Position numbers and translations under genes: made by a program. Under the pieces are notes generated by a model, which worked only from the letters and a program-made list of their open reading frames with translations, searched no databases and was not told where the DNA came from. This document shows positions 33,581 through 42,834 of a stretch of 48,427 bases of DNA, piece by piece. How positions within the stretch are numbered: the stretch's first letter is position 1; each line of letters opens with the position of its first letter. Source of the stretch: Euryarchaeota archaeon UBA89 (GTDB lineage Archaea > Thermoplasmatota > Poseidoniia > Poseidoniales > Thalassarchaeaceae); assembly GCA_002495525.1 (NCBI GenBank), contig DAFS01000015.1:13375-61801 (forward strand). Direction: 5' to 3'.

Positions 33581-35236
33581 TCAATTATTTTTCATACTTT
33601 CTTTACGTTTGATATATTCAGAATAATTTCCTGGCCATACCCATAGGCTACCATCTCCTGGAAGTTCCCAAATAGTATCGCATATCTTATCTAAAAACCA
33701 TCTGTCATGACTGACTGTTATTATTCCTCCATCATATTCTTCTAGAGCATATTCTAAGGCTTCTTTGGCATCTGTATCAAGATGATTTGTAGGTTCGTCT
33801 AATAATAGCATATTATTTTCTTCAAGAAGGAGTTTTAGCATGGCAATTCTTGCTCTTTCCCCTCCACTTAGTTTTTTCAATTTTGTATTTACCATATCGC
33901 TAGTAAATTGGAATTGCCCAAGCATTGCTCTGATATTCTTATATTCCATTCTAGGTTTTAATAGCTGTATCTGTTCTATCGGTGTTTTTTCAAAATCAAG
34001 GGAACGATGATCTTGATGGAAATACCCTATTTGCACCCCTGGACGGACATCTATTTGTCCAGAATCTAATTTTAACTCGCCGATTATTGTTCTCAAAATA
34101 CTAGTTTTTCCTGCACCATTAGGCCCTACAACCCCAATCTTTTGCCCTCTCCTAACACCGACATCGAGCCCATGGAGAATCGGTCTTTTCATACCCTCAA
34201 AACTTAGGTGGGCTTTATGGAAATCTAGCACTTCAAGACTAGATTTTTCTGTTGCTTGTAAAGAAAAATTAAGCATTCTTCTCTGTCTTGGCTTTATAGA
34301 TTTCAGCCACTTTAATTCACGCTCTGAACGCATTATCATGAAGTGTTTCTGAGATATTGATTTGTCATATTTGTTGTTGCTTTTCATCGACTTCATGGCG
34401 CCCTTTAGCCTCTTCAATTCTTTCTGTGTCTTGTCAATTCTATCGTCTAAGGTTTGAAGAAATAATTCTTTTTGTTTGAGGTAAGATGTATAATTACCTG
34501 GATAACCTTTAGAGTGCGCATCCTGAATCTCAACAATATTATTACATACTCTATCAAGGAAATATCTATCGTGACTTACTACCAATAAAGCACCTTGAAA
34601 ACTTAGAAGAAATTTTTCTAGCCAATCAAGTGTTTGTAAATCTAAGTGGTTTGTTGGCTCATCTAAGAATAATAAATCTATTTCTTTCAGACCAACCAAT
34701 TGTCTGGCGAGTGCAACTTTGGCCTTTTCACCACCAGAAAGAGATGATAATTTCGTCTCCATTGGATGATGAGCTAAATCTAGAGCTTTCAGTATTTCTT
34801 GAGCATGTCCTGCTACATCTCCACCGCCTGAACGTGCCATCAAAGCTTGTAACTCTTGATATCTTTCCATAGTTGGTTGCCAATCGCCTTCGTAAAATGA
34901 TGGCACTGCCATCTTCGCTTCAATGTCCGTGATTTCATCTACTAGTTCTTGGAATTGCCGCCCTCGTCGATTTAGTTCCGCACCTAAAGTTGCATCTTCG
35001 TCCAAATCCCTAATCTGAGTTAGAAATGCTAAACGTAATCCAGGCGCAAAAGTAATGTCTCCCATATCTTGATCTTGATTTGAAATAGTTCTCAGTAGAG
35101 TAGTCTTACCCGCACCGTTATGGCCAACAACTCCTATTCGATCTCCCTCGTCAATTCGAAGATTGACTCCTTCTAAAATAGTCAATGGACCAAAGGTTCG
35201 ATGTATCTCATCTAGCCTTACCAGCTCTCGAACCAT
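33581..35236 (-). CDS. ABC-F family ATPase
   Basis: Cytoplasmic protein of about 551 residues with two ABC domains and no membrane part: Walker A GHNGAGKTT and GPNGAGKTS, signature LSGGEKAKVALAR and LSGGERARIAMLK, Walker B LLFLDEPTNHLD and MLLLDEPTNHLD. Between them is the basic ABC-F linker (QKELKRLKGAMKSMKS). ABC-F proteins act at the ribosome, for example by adjusting the E-site tRNA or removing stalls. The Met at 35236 (MVRELVRLDEI) is preferred over 35254 on family grounds. Stop is 92 nt upstream of the surface protein start, same strand. Confidence 0.95.
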   Translation of the reverse strand: MVRELVRLDEIHRTFGPLTILEGVNLRIDEGDRIGVVGHNGAGKTTLLRTISNQDQDMGDITFAPGLRLAFLTQIRDLDEDATLGAELNRRGRQFQELVDEITDIEAKMAVPSFYEGDWQPTMERYQELQALMARSGGGDVAGHAQEILKALDLAHHPMETKLSSLSGGEKAKVALARQLVGLKEIDLLFLDEPTNHLDLQTLDWLEKFLLSFQGALLVVSHDRYFLDRVCNNIVEIQDAHSKGYPGNYTSYLKQKELFLQTLDDRIDKTQKELKRLKGAMKSMKSNNKYDKSISQKHFMIMRSERELKWLKSIKPRQRRMLNFSLQATEKSSLEVLDFHKAHLSFEGMKRPILHGLDVGVRRGQKIGVVGPNGAGKTSILRTIIGELKLDSGQIDVRPGVQIGYFHQDHRSLDFEKTPIEQIQLLKPRMEYKNIRAMLGQFQFTSDMVNTKLKKLSGGERARIAMLKLLLEENNMLLLDEPTNHLDTDAKEALEYALEEYDGGIITVSHDRWFLDKICDTIWELPGDGSLWVWPGNYSEYIKRKESMKNN

Positions 35237-35299
35237 AACACTCCGGCATACCACTTATTCAAGTGCTCATCGGTCATAAATATGTGATTAGTCAAACAA

Positions 35300-36541
35300 C
35301 TAATTTGATTTTAATGCATTAATTCTATTCTCATCCAGCCTTTCCCATTCAAAATGACCTTCAGCATCTGAAGGACGGCCAAAATGCCCTCCGGATGATG
35401 TTAGGCTGTATCGAGGTTCATTTAATTTTAAGTCACGTACAATGGCTGACGGTCTAAAATCAAAAACAGAGTTAATTTTTTGCTCTAATTCTTTATCAGT
35501 TACTAATCCGGTACCAAAGCTATTGACATGCAAACTTACGGGCTGTGAAACTCCTATTACATATGCAACTTGAATTTCACATCTTGTAGCCAAACCCGAG
35601 GCCACAATATGTTTCGCAGCCCAACGAGAATAGTAAGCTGCAGAGCGGTCTACTTTCGTTGGGTCTTTGCCACTAAATGCTCCGCCCCCGTGACGCCCCA
35701 TTCCCCCGTAAGTATCAACGATGATTTTACGCCCTGTGATTCCTGCATCCGAATACGGACCCCCTGGGTCTGCAAATCTTCCTGTCCCATTAACTACAAG
35801 TCGATATCCGTTTCTTAACCAATGAGGAGGGATGGCATGCTCTACAACGTGTTTACGGATTTCATCTGTGACAAACTGATGTTCTAATTCTTCATTTCCA
35901 TTAAATCTATCTTTAAGTTTAGAATCATGTTGTGCTGCTACTACAACTGTATGGACATGACTCGGTTTGCCTGAATCATCATATTCTACAGTAACTTGAC
36001 TTTTTCCATCAGGTCTAATCCATGCAATCTCGTTGTTCTGAACAATCATATCCAACCTACGGCATATTCTTTGTGCCAATGCTGCTGGAAGAGGAAAATA
36101 TCTTCCACTTAATTCGCCTTCAACTTCTGTTTCTGTGCAAGCATAGCCAAACATCATACCTTGGTCACCAGCACCTACGTCATCATCGGAAATTCCGTCA
36201 ACTCCCTGAGAAATATTTGGTGATTGAGTCGTAATATGTACCTGAACCTCGCATAATTCTTGACTGGTTGCATCCATTCCAATTTCGTGAGATGTATAAC
36301 CGATTTTTGCTGCAGTATCTCTGGCAATCTGCTCATAGTCAGGAGTTTGCCCAGATAGACTGACTTCTCCAGCTAGTATTATTACAGCCTTGTCTTCTTT
36401 ACCTTTGACCATGGTTTCAACAGCCACTCTTGACATAGGATCAATGGATAAGCATGAATCGACAATGGCGTCAGAAATGGCGTCACACACTTTGTCAGGA
36501 TGGCCTGCAGACACCGATTCAGAAGTAAACAACGTAGCCAT
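35300..36541 (-). CDS. metK: S-adenosylmethionine synthetase, bacterial type
   Basis: Makes S-adenosylmethionine from methionine and ATP. About 413 residues from the ATG at 36541. All marks of the bacterial/eukaryotic MAT family are present: TSESVSAGHPDKVCDAISDA at the N-terminus, GAGDQGMMFGYA, the second signature GGGAFSGKDPTKVDRSAAY, and VNGTGRFADPGGPYSDAGITG. Most archaea use a different, archaea-specific MAT with little similarity, so this looks like a replacement by gene transfer. The longer open frame to 36580 adds no conserved residues. Confidence 0.95.
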   Translation of the reverse strand: MATLFTSESVSAGHPDKVCDAISDAIVDSCLSIDPMSRVAVETMVKGKEDKAVIILAGEVSLSGQTPDYEQIARDTAAKIGYTSHEIGMDATSQELCEVQVHITTQSPNISQGVDGISDDDVGAGDQGMMFGYACTETEVEGELSGRYFPLPAALAQRICRRLDMIVQNNEIAWIRPDGKSQVTVEYDDSGKPSHVHTVVVAAQHDSKLKDRFNGNEELEHQFVTDEIRKHVVEHAIPPHWLRNGYRLVVNGTGRFADPGGPYSDAGITGRKIIVDTYGGMGRHGGGAFSGKDPTKVDRSAAYYSRWAAKHIVASGLATRCEIQVAYVIGVSQPVSLHVNSFGTGLVTDKELEQKINSVFDFRPSAIVRDLKLNEPRYSLTSSGGHFGRPSDAEGHFEWERLDENRINALKSN

Positions 36542-36686
36542 GATAGTAGAGGCGAACGTTTCTCCTTCATAGGATTTCATGAACTAACGGCTGAAATAGA
36601 TGTTATAGATGGTTATGAAATCTAGATTTAATTTTGTATGAACATCTTATACAGAACATTGACATATAGGTTGCTTTCGCCGAATC

Positions 36687-37439
36687 ATGGCCAAAAAGAA
36701 TGAAATTGACAATAAGCCCTTTGGCGGAGTTCAACCAAACAAAGTCCCTGAACGCTCTGTTGAAGGAAAACCAACAATTTATACTTATGCAACATGTCCA
36801 TTTTCATTGAAAGTTAAATCACTATTAAAATCAAGAGATATAGAATTCTCTAATGTTGAAGTTGATCCTATGAAAAAGACCGAATTAAAATGGTCAGATT
36901 GGAAGAAAGTACCTGTTTTTGTAGATAGTGATGGGACACACGTAAACGATTCTAATGATATCTTACACTACATTGATCAGAGTCATGGCAATAAATTCCC
37001 AAGAAAGGGGGAAGATGTTGAACAAGATAAATGGATGAAATTTTCAAATGATATTTTAGGCAAAAGCATTGTTGCTGTGATTTACAAGAATTATCGCACA
37101 TCACTACATGCATTGGACTATGTCACTAAGGTAGATAAGTTTAGTTTGAAAGATAGGATTGTGAGTAAATGGCTAGGCGCTTTTGTCATGGGAATGATTG
37201 GTAGAAGTCGTGCAAAAATGTTCGATGAGCCTCCTCGTACAAACTTACAAACTCAATTAGATTCTATGTCTTCTGGGATAGAGGGAGAATTCTTTGGTGG
37301 CAAGGGACCTAATGGTGCTGATTTTGCTAATTATGGAATTCTGAGATCAATGCAAGGACTGAATGGTTTTGATATTGTTGAGAAACATAATATAATCTGG
37401 CCATGGTATAACAGAATGCAGGTTCTATCAAATATCTGA
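36687..37439 (+). CDS. mPGES-2-like glutaredoxin/GST-fold protein
   Basis: 250 residues. An N-terminal glutaredoxin-like domain (about 28-105) has CPFS at C37-S40 where the related prostaglandin E synthase 2 has CPFC, then VEVDPMKKTELKWSDWKKVP, which closely parallels that eukaryotic family. The C-terminal helical domain (about 115-245) resembles a GST C-domain and ends with NGADFANYGILRSMQGL, also as in mPGES-2. Cellular role in archaea unknown; a thiol- or haem-binding oxidoreductase is plausible, prostaglandin synthesis is not. ATG 36687, divergent from metK across about 145 nt. Confidence 0.78.
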   Translation: MAKKNEIDNKPFGGVQPNKVPERSVEGKPTIYTYATCPFSLKVKSLLKSRDIEFSNVEVDPMKKTELKWSDWKKVPVFVDSDGTHVNDSNDILHYIDQSHGNKFPRKGEDVEQDKWMKFSNDILGKSIVAVIYKNYRTSLHALDYVTKVDKFSLKDRIVSKWLGAFVMGMIGRSRAKMFDEPPRTNLQTQLDSMSSGIEGEFFGGKGPNGADFANYGILRSMQGLNGFDIVEKHNIIWPWYNRMQVLSNI

Positions 37440-37440
37440 A

Positions 37441-38805
37441 TCAGCTATTTATGTCAATTTGTACAGGATGGTCTTTGGTTATTCTAGCCATATTTGCTTT
37501 ACCCATCCAACCTGATATCTGAGTATTTTCTGAATTAACCTGTACATCAATTACCAGCGCTTCACGATGAACTCTTGCTATTAGTTCAACTAATTCTAAA
37601 TCCCCTTCTTTCTGAGGAGGCTTGACACTAATTATTACAGGAGGACCGTGTAAAACTGTCATTATTCCTGATCTTAATTCATCTATCCCTTGTCCACTTA
37701 TAGCACTAACAGCTACAGATTCAAAGGGACTGTAATAATGTACTATTTCCTTTGCCTCCAGAATTTCTTCCTCTGTACAAAGATCTATCTTTGTTAGAAC
37801 TACAATTGTATTGTGACTATTTCCATCATCAATTCTTCCGAAAAGTTCTCTGCGAGAAGTTGCAAGTTTGCGACGAATCTCATCTGGTTCATCAGAAGCA
37901 TCCACTAGTAGTAACAACATATCACAAGATAGTGATTCCTGTAGAGTAGCTGAAAATGAATCCAATAATTCTGCAGGTATATTATCAATAAATCCAATTG
38001 TATCTACCATCAATATTCTGGGTTGATTTGCCATTCTTCCTACAGTTGTTTCTAGTGTCGAAAATAATTGATTTTTGATTAATACTGGTTTTCCTGAAAG
38101 GGCTGAAAATAAACTAGATTTTCCAACATTTGTATAGCCTGCCAATCCGACTGTCAAAGCACCTGATTTCGACCTTTGTCTTCTTCTCTCGGAAAGAGAG
38201 GAATCCATCTTCTTCAATTTGCGCCTAAGTTTTGCAATTTCATGTCCTACTGCTGTCATTATATTACTCCAGCCAGTCTGTCCGCCGGCTCCAAAACCCA
38301 AGCGTTCTCCAGTATGCTCGCGATGAATTAATTCTCTTAGAACTGAACGATCAGCTAACAGTCTGGCAATACGAACTTGTACTCTAGCTTCAACTGAAGA
38401 TGCATGAATTGTAAATAATTCTAGCAATAATCTTACTCTATCCCAAGTTTCAATTGAGGTTAAATCATTAATATTGACTAACTGACTGGGTTTAAGATTA
38501 CTATGTATCAAAATAAGGTCAACTTTCTCCCAAATATGCCCTTTTCCAGCCATTTTTAATTCTTCTGAAATCTCTTGTAATTTACCAGTACCGAAATATG
38601 TTCTAGAGTTTGGTTTACCTTTTTGTAGTATAATATCTACAATTTCTATACCCATTGTCTGGGCTAAAGATGACATTTCTTTGGTATTTTTTCCTCTAGT
38701 AAGAATTATCGCTTTACGTCCAAAATGAATACTTTGAGATTCTGAAGAATTGACTCCTCCCATACCCGCTAACAAGGGAACATCCGGAACTGGGTCGCCA
38801 CTCAC
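37441..38805 (-). CDS. hflX: GTPase HflX
   Basis: 454 residues, as in the ribosome-associated HflX family. The N-terminal HflX domain contains FGTGKLQEIS and the glycine-rich LGFGAGGQTGWSN region. GTPase motifs: G1 GYTNVGKS, G3 DTIGFIDN and G4 LTKIDL. HflX binds the 50S subunit and splits or rescues ribosomes under stress. Its stop codon is 1 nt past that of the convergent mPGES-2-like gene. ATG at 38805; promoter probably shared with divergent pcc1. Confidence 0.95.
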   Translation of the reverse strand: MSGDPVPDVPLLAGMGGVNSSESQSIHFGRKAIILTRGKNTKEMSSLAQTMGIEIVDIILQKGKPNSRTYFGTGKLQEISEELKMAGKGHIWEKVDLILIHSNLKPSQLVNINDLTSIETWDRVRLLLELFTIHASSVEARVQVRIARLLADRSVLRELIHREHTGERLGFGAGGQTGWSNIMTAVGHEIAKLRRKLKKMDSSLSERRRQRSKSGALTVGLAGYTNVGKSSLFSALSGKPVLIKNQLFSTLETTVGRMANQPRILMVDTIGFIDNIPAELLDSFSATLQESLSCDMLLLLVDASDEPDEIRRKLATSRRELFGRIDDGNSHNTIVVLTKIDLCTEEEILEAKEIVHYYSPFESVAVSAISGQGIDELRSGIMTVLHGPPVIISVKPPQKEGDLELVELIARVHREALVIDVQVNSENTQISGWMGKANMARITKDHPVQIDINS

Positions 38806-38849
38806 AAAGAACGGGAGACAAGAGGAAAGATATGCCTTAGGGTCTTGCG

Positions 38850-39095
38850 ATGTCCATGAAGAGTGTTTCTACGACTCTTAAAATGAATGGTTCTCGTAGC
38901 CATATTGAAGCCCTATTGGCTGGAATTTCAGCCGATGATCCAGATGCATTCGATGCAAAAATTATACAAAATAATGAAGATTTTCAATTAAAAATTGTTG
39001 TTTCAGGAGAAAATCTAGCCACAGTTCGAAGTACTGTGGACGATTTATTAGCATGCTTAGGCGCAATTGAATCTACACTAAACTCACTTCAATAA
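38850..39095 (+). CDS. pcc1: KEOPS subunit Pcc1
   Basis: 81 residues, the usual size of the archaeal Pcc1 dimerisation subunit of KEOPS, which installs threonylcarbamoyl on tRNA A37. Pattern: beta-helix-beta with ISADDPDAFDA and IVVSGENLATVRSTVDDLLA near the C-terminal helix. It is the only KEOPS subunit gene in the window; the Sua5 partner is at 3151. A second Met at 38856 could be the start. Divergent from hflX across 44 nt. Confidence 0.8.
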   Translation: MSMKSVSTTLKMNGSRSHIEALLAGISADDPDAFDAKIIQNNEDFQLKIVVSGENLATVRSTVDDLLACLGAIESTLNSLQ

Positions 39096-39193
39096 TTATG
39101 ACTTGAGGATATAGTGAGTGTAAAAATTCATCATTTATGTGTAAATTGGAAATTCGGACGGTTGAAGTGATATGTTAGATTCGCAATACTGTG

Positions 39194-40135
39194 ATGAGCC
39201 TTCCTCATGATAGGTCGAGACTACTGGTTGACGCCGGAGTTCCTAGTGAAATTTTTTCTCACTCAATAGATCGCTGGATTGAAACAATGCTAGCAGATGA
39301 TATTAGTGAAGAAGGAGGATTGAACAATTTAGTAAGGGCCAAACTGATTGCAAAGGAAAAAGGATTAATTTGTGGACAATTTGTTATTAACAGACTGTTA
39401 GATAAACATGCTCCAAATTGCTCTTATAATTGGGGAATTAGTGAAGGTAGTTTAGTAAAAGAAAAGGAAAGTATTTTACAAATTTCTGGAATTTCTTCTG
39501 AAATTTTGAAAGTGGAAAGAGTGATGTTAAATTTATTGGGGAGACTTTCAGGGATTTCTACTACCACATCTGAGTGGGTATCTGACTCCAATGATATTCA
39601 ATTAGCCTGTACGAGAAAAACGGAATGGGGGATTTTAGATAAATGGGCTGTTCATGTTGGTGGAGGGTTAACTCATAGGCTATTTCGATCAGATGCACTA
39701 ATGTTAAAAGAAAATGATTTTGTATCGGCAATAGAGAGCGGTGAAGATCTAAACGATGCTATTAAAAAACTAATTTCTGGGATAGATTTGGAGAAAAATT
39801 CAAAATTTACTGTTGTAGAAGTTCAAGATATAAATGAGGCAATATTAGCTGCTGAAACTTGGTCTGAAAAACAGAGAGAAAATTCTACAACTGATTCTGT
39901 AGTATTGTTACTTGATAATATGGGACCATCGAATGCTGGGATTGTAGTTGCAGAACTAGAAAAACTCGATTTAAGAAAATGGTGTATACTGGAAGGCTCT
40001 GGGGGAATCACAAAAGATAGTATTGCAGAATGGTCATCTAGTGGCGTAGATCTAATATCAACATCAGCGATGAATAGGGGAGTGAAGCCTTTAGATATCT
40101 CACTAATAATTGAGGGAGAGGAATATGATGGCTGA
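39194..40135 (+). CDS. nadC: Nicotinate-nucleotide pyrophosphorylase
   Basis: Quinolinate phosphoribosyltransferase of de novo NAD synthesis, 313 residues. Marks: ERVMLNLLGRLSGIST, CTRKTEWGILDKWAVHVGGG followed by HR (the quinolinate/PRPP site with TRKT and GG-HR), EVQD, LLDNMGP and LEGSGGI near the C-terminus. The GTG at 39191 precedes the ATG at 39194; I use the ATG. It overlaps the downstream phosphopantothenate synthetase gene by about 11 nt. Confidence 0.93.
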   Translation: MSLPHDRSRLLVDAGVPSEIFSHSIDRWIETMLADDISEEGGLNNLVRAKLIAKEKGLICGQFVINRLLDKHAPNCSYNWGISEGSLVKEKESILQISGISSEILKVERVMLNLLGRLSGISTTTSEWVSDSNDIQLACTRKTEWGILDKWAVHVGGGLTHRLFRSDALMLKENDFVSAIESGEDLNDAIKKLISGIDLEKNSKFTVVEVQDINEAILAAETWSEKQRENSTTDSVVLLLDNMGPSNAGIVVAELEKLDLRKWCILEGSGGITKDSIAEWSSSGVDLISTSAMNRGVKPLDISLIIEGEEYDG

Positions 40136-40910
40136 AATTCCTGAAAGTCACCCTAGAAGGAAGTCTTTGATTTCTAGAAAAACAATTGTTGAAGCTACAA
40201 AAAAAGGGTTGCTGGCAGACTCTGCAATGATAGCACATGGAAGAGGGGAAGCTTTTGATTATCTTCTAGGCGAAAAAACTAGTGAAATTGCAAAACTATC
40301 GATAAAAGAATCTGCTGCTAGATTAATTTCAGCAAAGAGTCCTGTGATCTCTGTAAATGGAAATACCGCAGTACTCGCAGGAAAGGCCCTAATTAGAGTT
40401 GCAGCGGTTTTACAGTGCCCTATTGAAATAAATATTTACTATAGAACTGAAGAAAGGATGAAGTTACTTTATGATTTTTTAAAATTACAGAGGTTGAATG
40501 TTTCAAGAGAGGGAAATCCAGACAAATGGAAAGGAGATTGGGGGGTCGCTGTAATGTCGGTTAAGATTCTTGGAAGAGAAGAAGACGGGAGAATTGAGGG
40601 ATTAGAGGGCCCTAGGGCAATATGTTCTGCCGAAGGTATTCAGAAATCGGATGTTATTTTAGTACCTCTTGAAGATGGCGATAGATGTGAAGTGTTAGTT
40701 TCCTCAGGAAAAGATGTATTGGTTGTTGATCTAAATCCACTTTCTAGAAGCGCTAAGATGGCTACAGTAACTATAGTTGATGAGGTATCAAGAATGGCAG
40801 ATTTATTGTTAGAATATGTTATTGCGGATTCATCAGATGTTACTAAGTGGAATAATGATTCTGCACTTAAAGAGTCTCTGAAAATTATCTCTAATGGCTC
40901 AGAAGAGTAA
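40125..40910 (+). CDS. Phosphopantothenate synthetase (4-phosphopantoate-beta-alanine ligase)
   Basis: Archaeal PPS (DUF137 family), 261 residues. It joins 4-phosphopantoate and beta-alanine with ATP on the archaeal route to CoA. Marks: IPESHPRRKSLISRKTIV at the N-terminus, MIAHGRGEAFDYLLGEKTSE (very characteristic), SPVISVNGNTA, EINIYYRTEERMK and VDLNPLSRSAKMATVTIVDE at the C-terminal side. Start taken at the ATG at 40125, just inside the end of nadC; a TTG at 40110 is also open. It is co-transcribed with nadC and convergent with leuB. Confidence 0.93.
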   Translation: MMAEIPESHPRRKSLISRKTIVEATKKGLLADSAMIAHGRGEAFDYLLGEKTSEIAKLSIKESAARLISAKSPVISVNGNTAVLAGKALIRVAAVLQCPIEINIYYRTEERMKLLYDFLKLQRLNVSREGNPDKWKGDWGVAVMSVKILGREEDGRIEGLEGPRAICSAEGIQKSDVILVPLEDGDRCEVLVSSGKDVLVVDLNPLSRSAKMATVTIVDEVSRMADLLLEYVIADSSDVTKWNNDSALKESLKIISNGSEE

Positions 40911-42095
40911 TCAGAATGCTTCTTTCAATAATTTTTCACAACGTTCAGCAATTGCTGTACCGACATCGCTGGTGGAAGCGGTGCCTCCTAAATCGTAAGT
41001 TACACAACCACCTTCAGCAAAATGTTCCTCCATAGCCTGCATTAATATATCTGCACATTTGTCTAAATCTGAATTATTTTTTCGGAAACCAAGGACTTCG
41101 AACATCATTTGTAATGATGAAAGAGTTGCCATAGGATTCACGGTATTTTTACCTGCATGTTTAGGAGAAGAGCCATGAACTGGTTCGAATAGTATATGTT
41201 TTGGTCCAAGATTAGCACTTCCTGCCATGCCCATACCTCCTTGCAGAACCGATGCTAAATCTGTAGCGATATCGCCAAACATATTTGGCAATACTACGAC
41301 ATCTAATGATTCGGGATCTCTCATTAACCACATAGTAAAAGCATCAATATACGCTTCATTAATATCAATTTCGGGATACTTCTCCTCTGCTATCTCGTGG
41401 AAGATTTTTCTAAACAATTGGCAGCCACGTGTCACATTAGATTTGTCGACACAGGTAACTTTCTGTGGTTTACCGAGCTTCTTCTGACGGTGTTCTGCCA
41501 AATCAAACGCGAATTTAATTACGCGCTCGGTTCCTATTCTTGAAATAGGCCTTGTATCCCAAGCCACTTCTCCATCTAATCCAGGAAACTTTTCTATCAC
41601 CATAGGCTCATCTTTCTCACCTATTGCCCTCTGAGACATACGCCTTAGTAACGAATGATACAAACCTTCTGTATTCTCACGGACCATTACCATGTCTACA
41701 AGATTAGAGTCCCAGATATCTTTGTGGATACCGTGTACTTTATGCTTCACTCCTTGAAATAATTTTACTGGACGAACATTGGCATATAGGTTCAATCCAG
41801 AACGGAGTCCAAGAATTACTTGTCCACCTGCAAGGTCGCCATTTGGGAGACGCGCGCCGGGCCAACCAATAGCACCGAGAAGAATCGCGTCTGAATTATC
41901 TCTACAATGTTCAAATGACCCCTCAGGCCATTCTCTACCTGTTTCAAGATAGTACTCTCCTCCACAAGGAATTTCTGTGATATTGAAAGAAACTGGGCTG
42001 TTTTTCTCAAAAACTGATAGGACTCGCATAGCCTCTGCCATAACTTCCTTACCAGTTCCATCACCCGGTAGTACGGTCAGTCGATACTCAGTCAT
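40911..42095 (-). CDS. leuB: 3-isopropylmalate dehydrogenase-like (beta-decarboxylating DH)
   Basis: 394 residues of the NAD(P)-dependent isocitrate/isopropylmalate dehydrogenase family. Marks: LPGDGTGKEVMAEA, the catalytic RENTEGLY, the substrate/metal segment DAFTMWLMRDPESLDVVVLP with NMFGDI and DLAS, and the nucleotide loop FEPVHGSSPKHAGKN. The Ser/Tyr-type pattern suits isopropylmalate or a related substrate (homoisocitrate, tartrate). No other leucine genes lie next to it, so the substrate is inferred. ATG at 42095. Confidence 0.82.
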   Translation of the reverse strand: MTEYRLTVLPGDGTGKEVMAEAMRVLSVFEKNSPVSFNITEIPCGGEYYLETGREWPEGSFEHCRDNSDAILLGAIGWPGARLPNGDLAGGQVILGLRSGLNLYANVRPVKLFQGVKHKVHGIHKDIWDSNLVDMVMVRENTEGLYHSLLRRMSQRAIGEKDEPMVIEKFPGLDGEVAWDTRPISRIGTERVIKFAFDLAEHRQKKLGKPQKVTCVDKSNVTRGCQLFRKIFHEIAEEKYPEIDINEAYIDAFTMWLMRDPESLDVVVLPNMFGDIATDLASVLQGGMGMAGSANLGPKHILFEPVHGSSPKHAGKNTVNPMATLSSLQMMFEVLGFRKNNSDLDKCADILMQAMEEHFAEGGCVTYDLGGTASTSDVGTAIAERCEKLLKEAF

Positions 42096-42193
42096 GATAC
42101 GTGGCAGATGCTTTTACTTCATCAATCCAACTATTCGACAATTGACAATTGTTGACACGATACTTGATAGAGGTCCACTACAAATCAGATGAC

Positions 42194-42811
42194 ATGGAAC
42201 ACACTTCTGACGATAGTGAAGGAAGTCCTCGGATCGATGTCAGAACTTTGCCTGAATCAATTGCACAACTATGGGAAACAATGCTCAGACTTGATCCCTC
42301 ATGGGATATATCAACGTGGCTGGACGAGAGAGCAAAAGAAGAGTTACAACTTATTGAAGGGCAACTAGGAAGAGAAAAATTACGTCTTGAACAGCGCCTG
42401 CATAGATTAGAGACATTAGCAAAGCGTCTCAAAAGGCAAAGAGAAGTTGCCGAAGGAGTTGTTTGGAAAGATCCACATCAGAAAAATCTCTTTGATGTCT
42501 ACGATGATGAGAATAGTCAAGATTCAGAGATTAATCAAAATGAAGACGAGGTTAATGGTTTTCCTGCTGTCGATTATACTAACCTAGAATTTGGAGATGA
42601 TCCATTGTTAGCGATTGTTTCTGAACATATTATTCATGTAATGGAATTATTGAATTCAAAGGGTCTCACTTCAATACACTTTGATTTATTACTACAAGAA
42701 TTAAGTGAAATTGGAATAAGAGATGAAGAGGTTGATGAGGGAATAACTTGGTTATTAAAAAAACAAATTGTTGTTGAGTTGGAACAAGATCATTTTGCTT
42801 TAGACATATAA
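42194..42811 (+). CDS. Coiled-coil protein with C-terminal winged helix
   Basis: 205 residues from the ATG at 42194 (an open frame runs up to 42149). About 35-105 is a charged helix, likely coiled coil (KEELQLIEGQLGREKLRLEQ onwards), with few breaks. An acidic Asn/Glu linker follows, and the last 75 residues resemble a winged helix (LDPLL..HIIHVMELLNSKGL, then IRDEEVDEGITWLLKKQIVV). No family is recognised. The C-terminal layout (helix, helix, recognition region, short wing) is like that of archaeal replication and transcription winged helices. The methyltransferase-like gene starts 24 nt downstream, so the two are probably one operon. Confidence 0.6.
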   Translation: MEHTSDDSEGSPRIDVRTLPESIAQLWETMLRLDPSWDISTWLDERAKEELQLIEGQLGREKLRLEQRLHRLETLAKRLKRQREVAEGVVWKDPHQKNLFDVYDDENSQDSEINQNEDEVNGFPAVDYTNLEFGDDPLLAIVSEHIIHVMELLNSKGLTSIHFDLLLQELSEIGIRDEEVDEGITWLLKKQIVVELEQDHFALDI

Positions 42812-42834
42812 AACGATAGGGAAGAGACCCCGTT

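Noticed and set aside
41227..41487. Plus-strand frame within leuB
   Set aside because: Antisense shadow of a well-conserved dehydrogenase; product shows no known domain.
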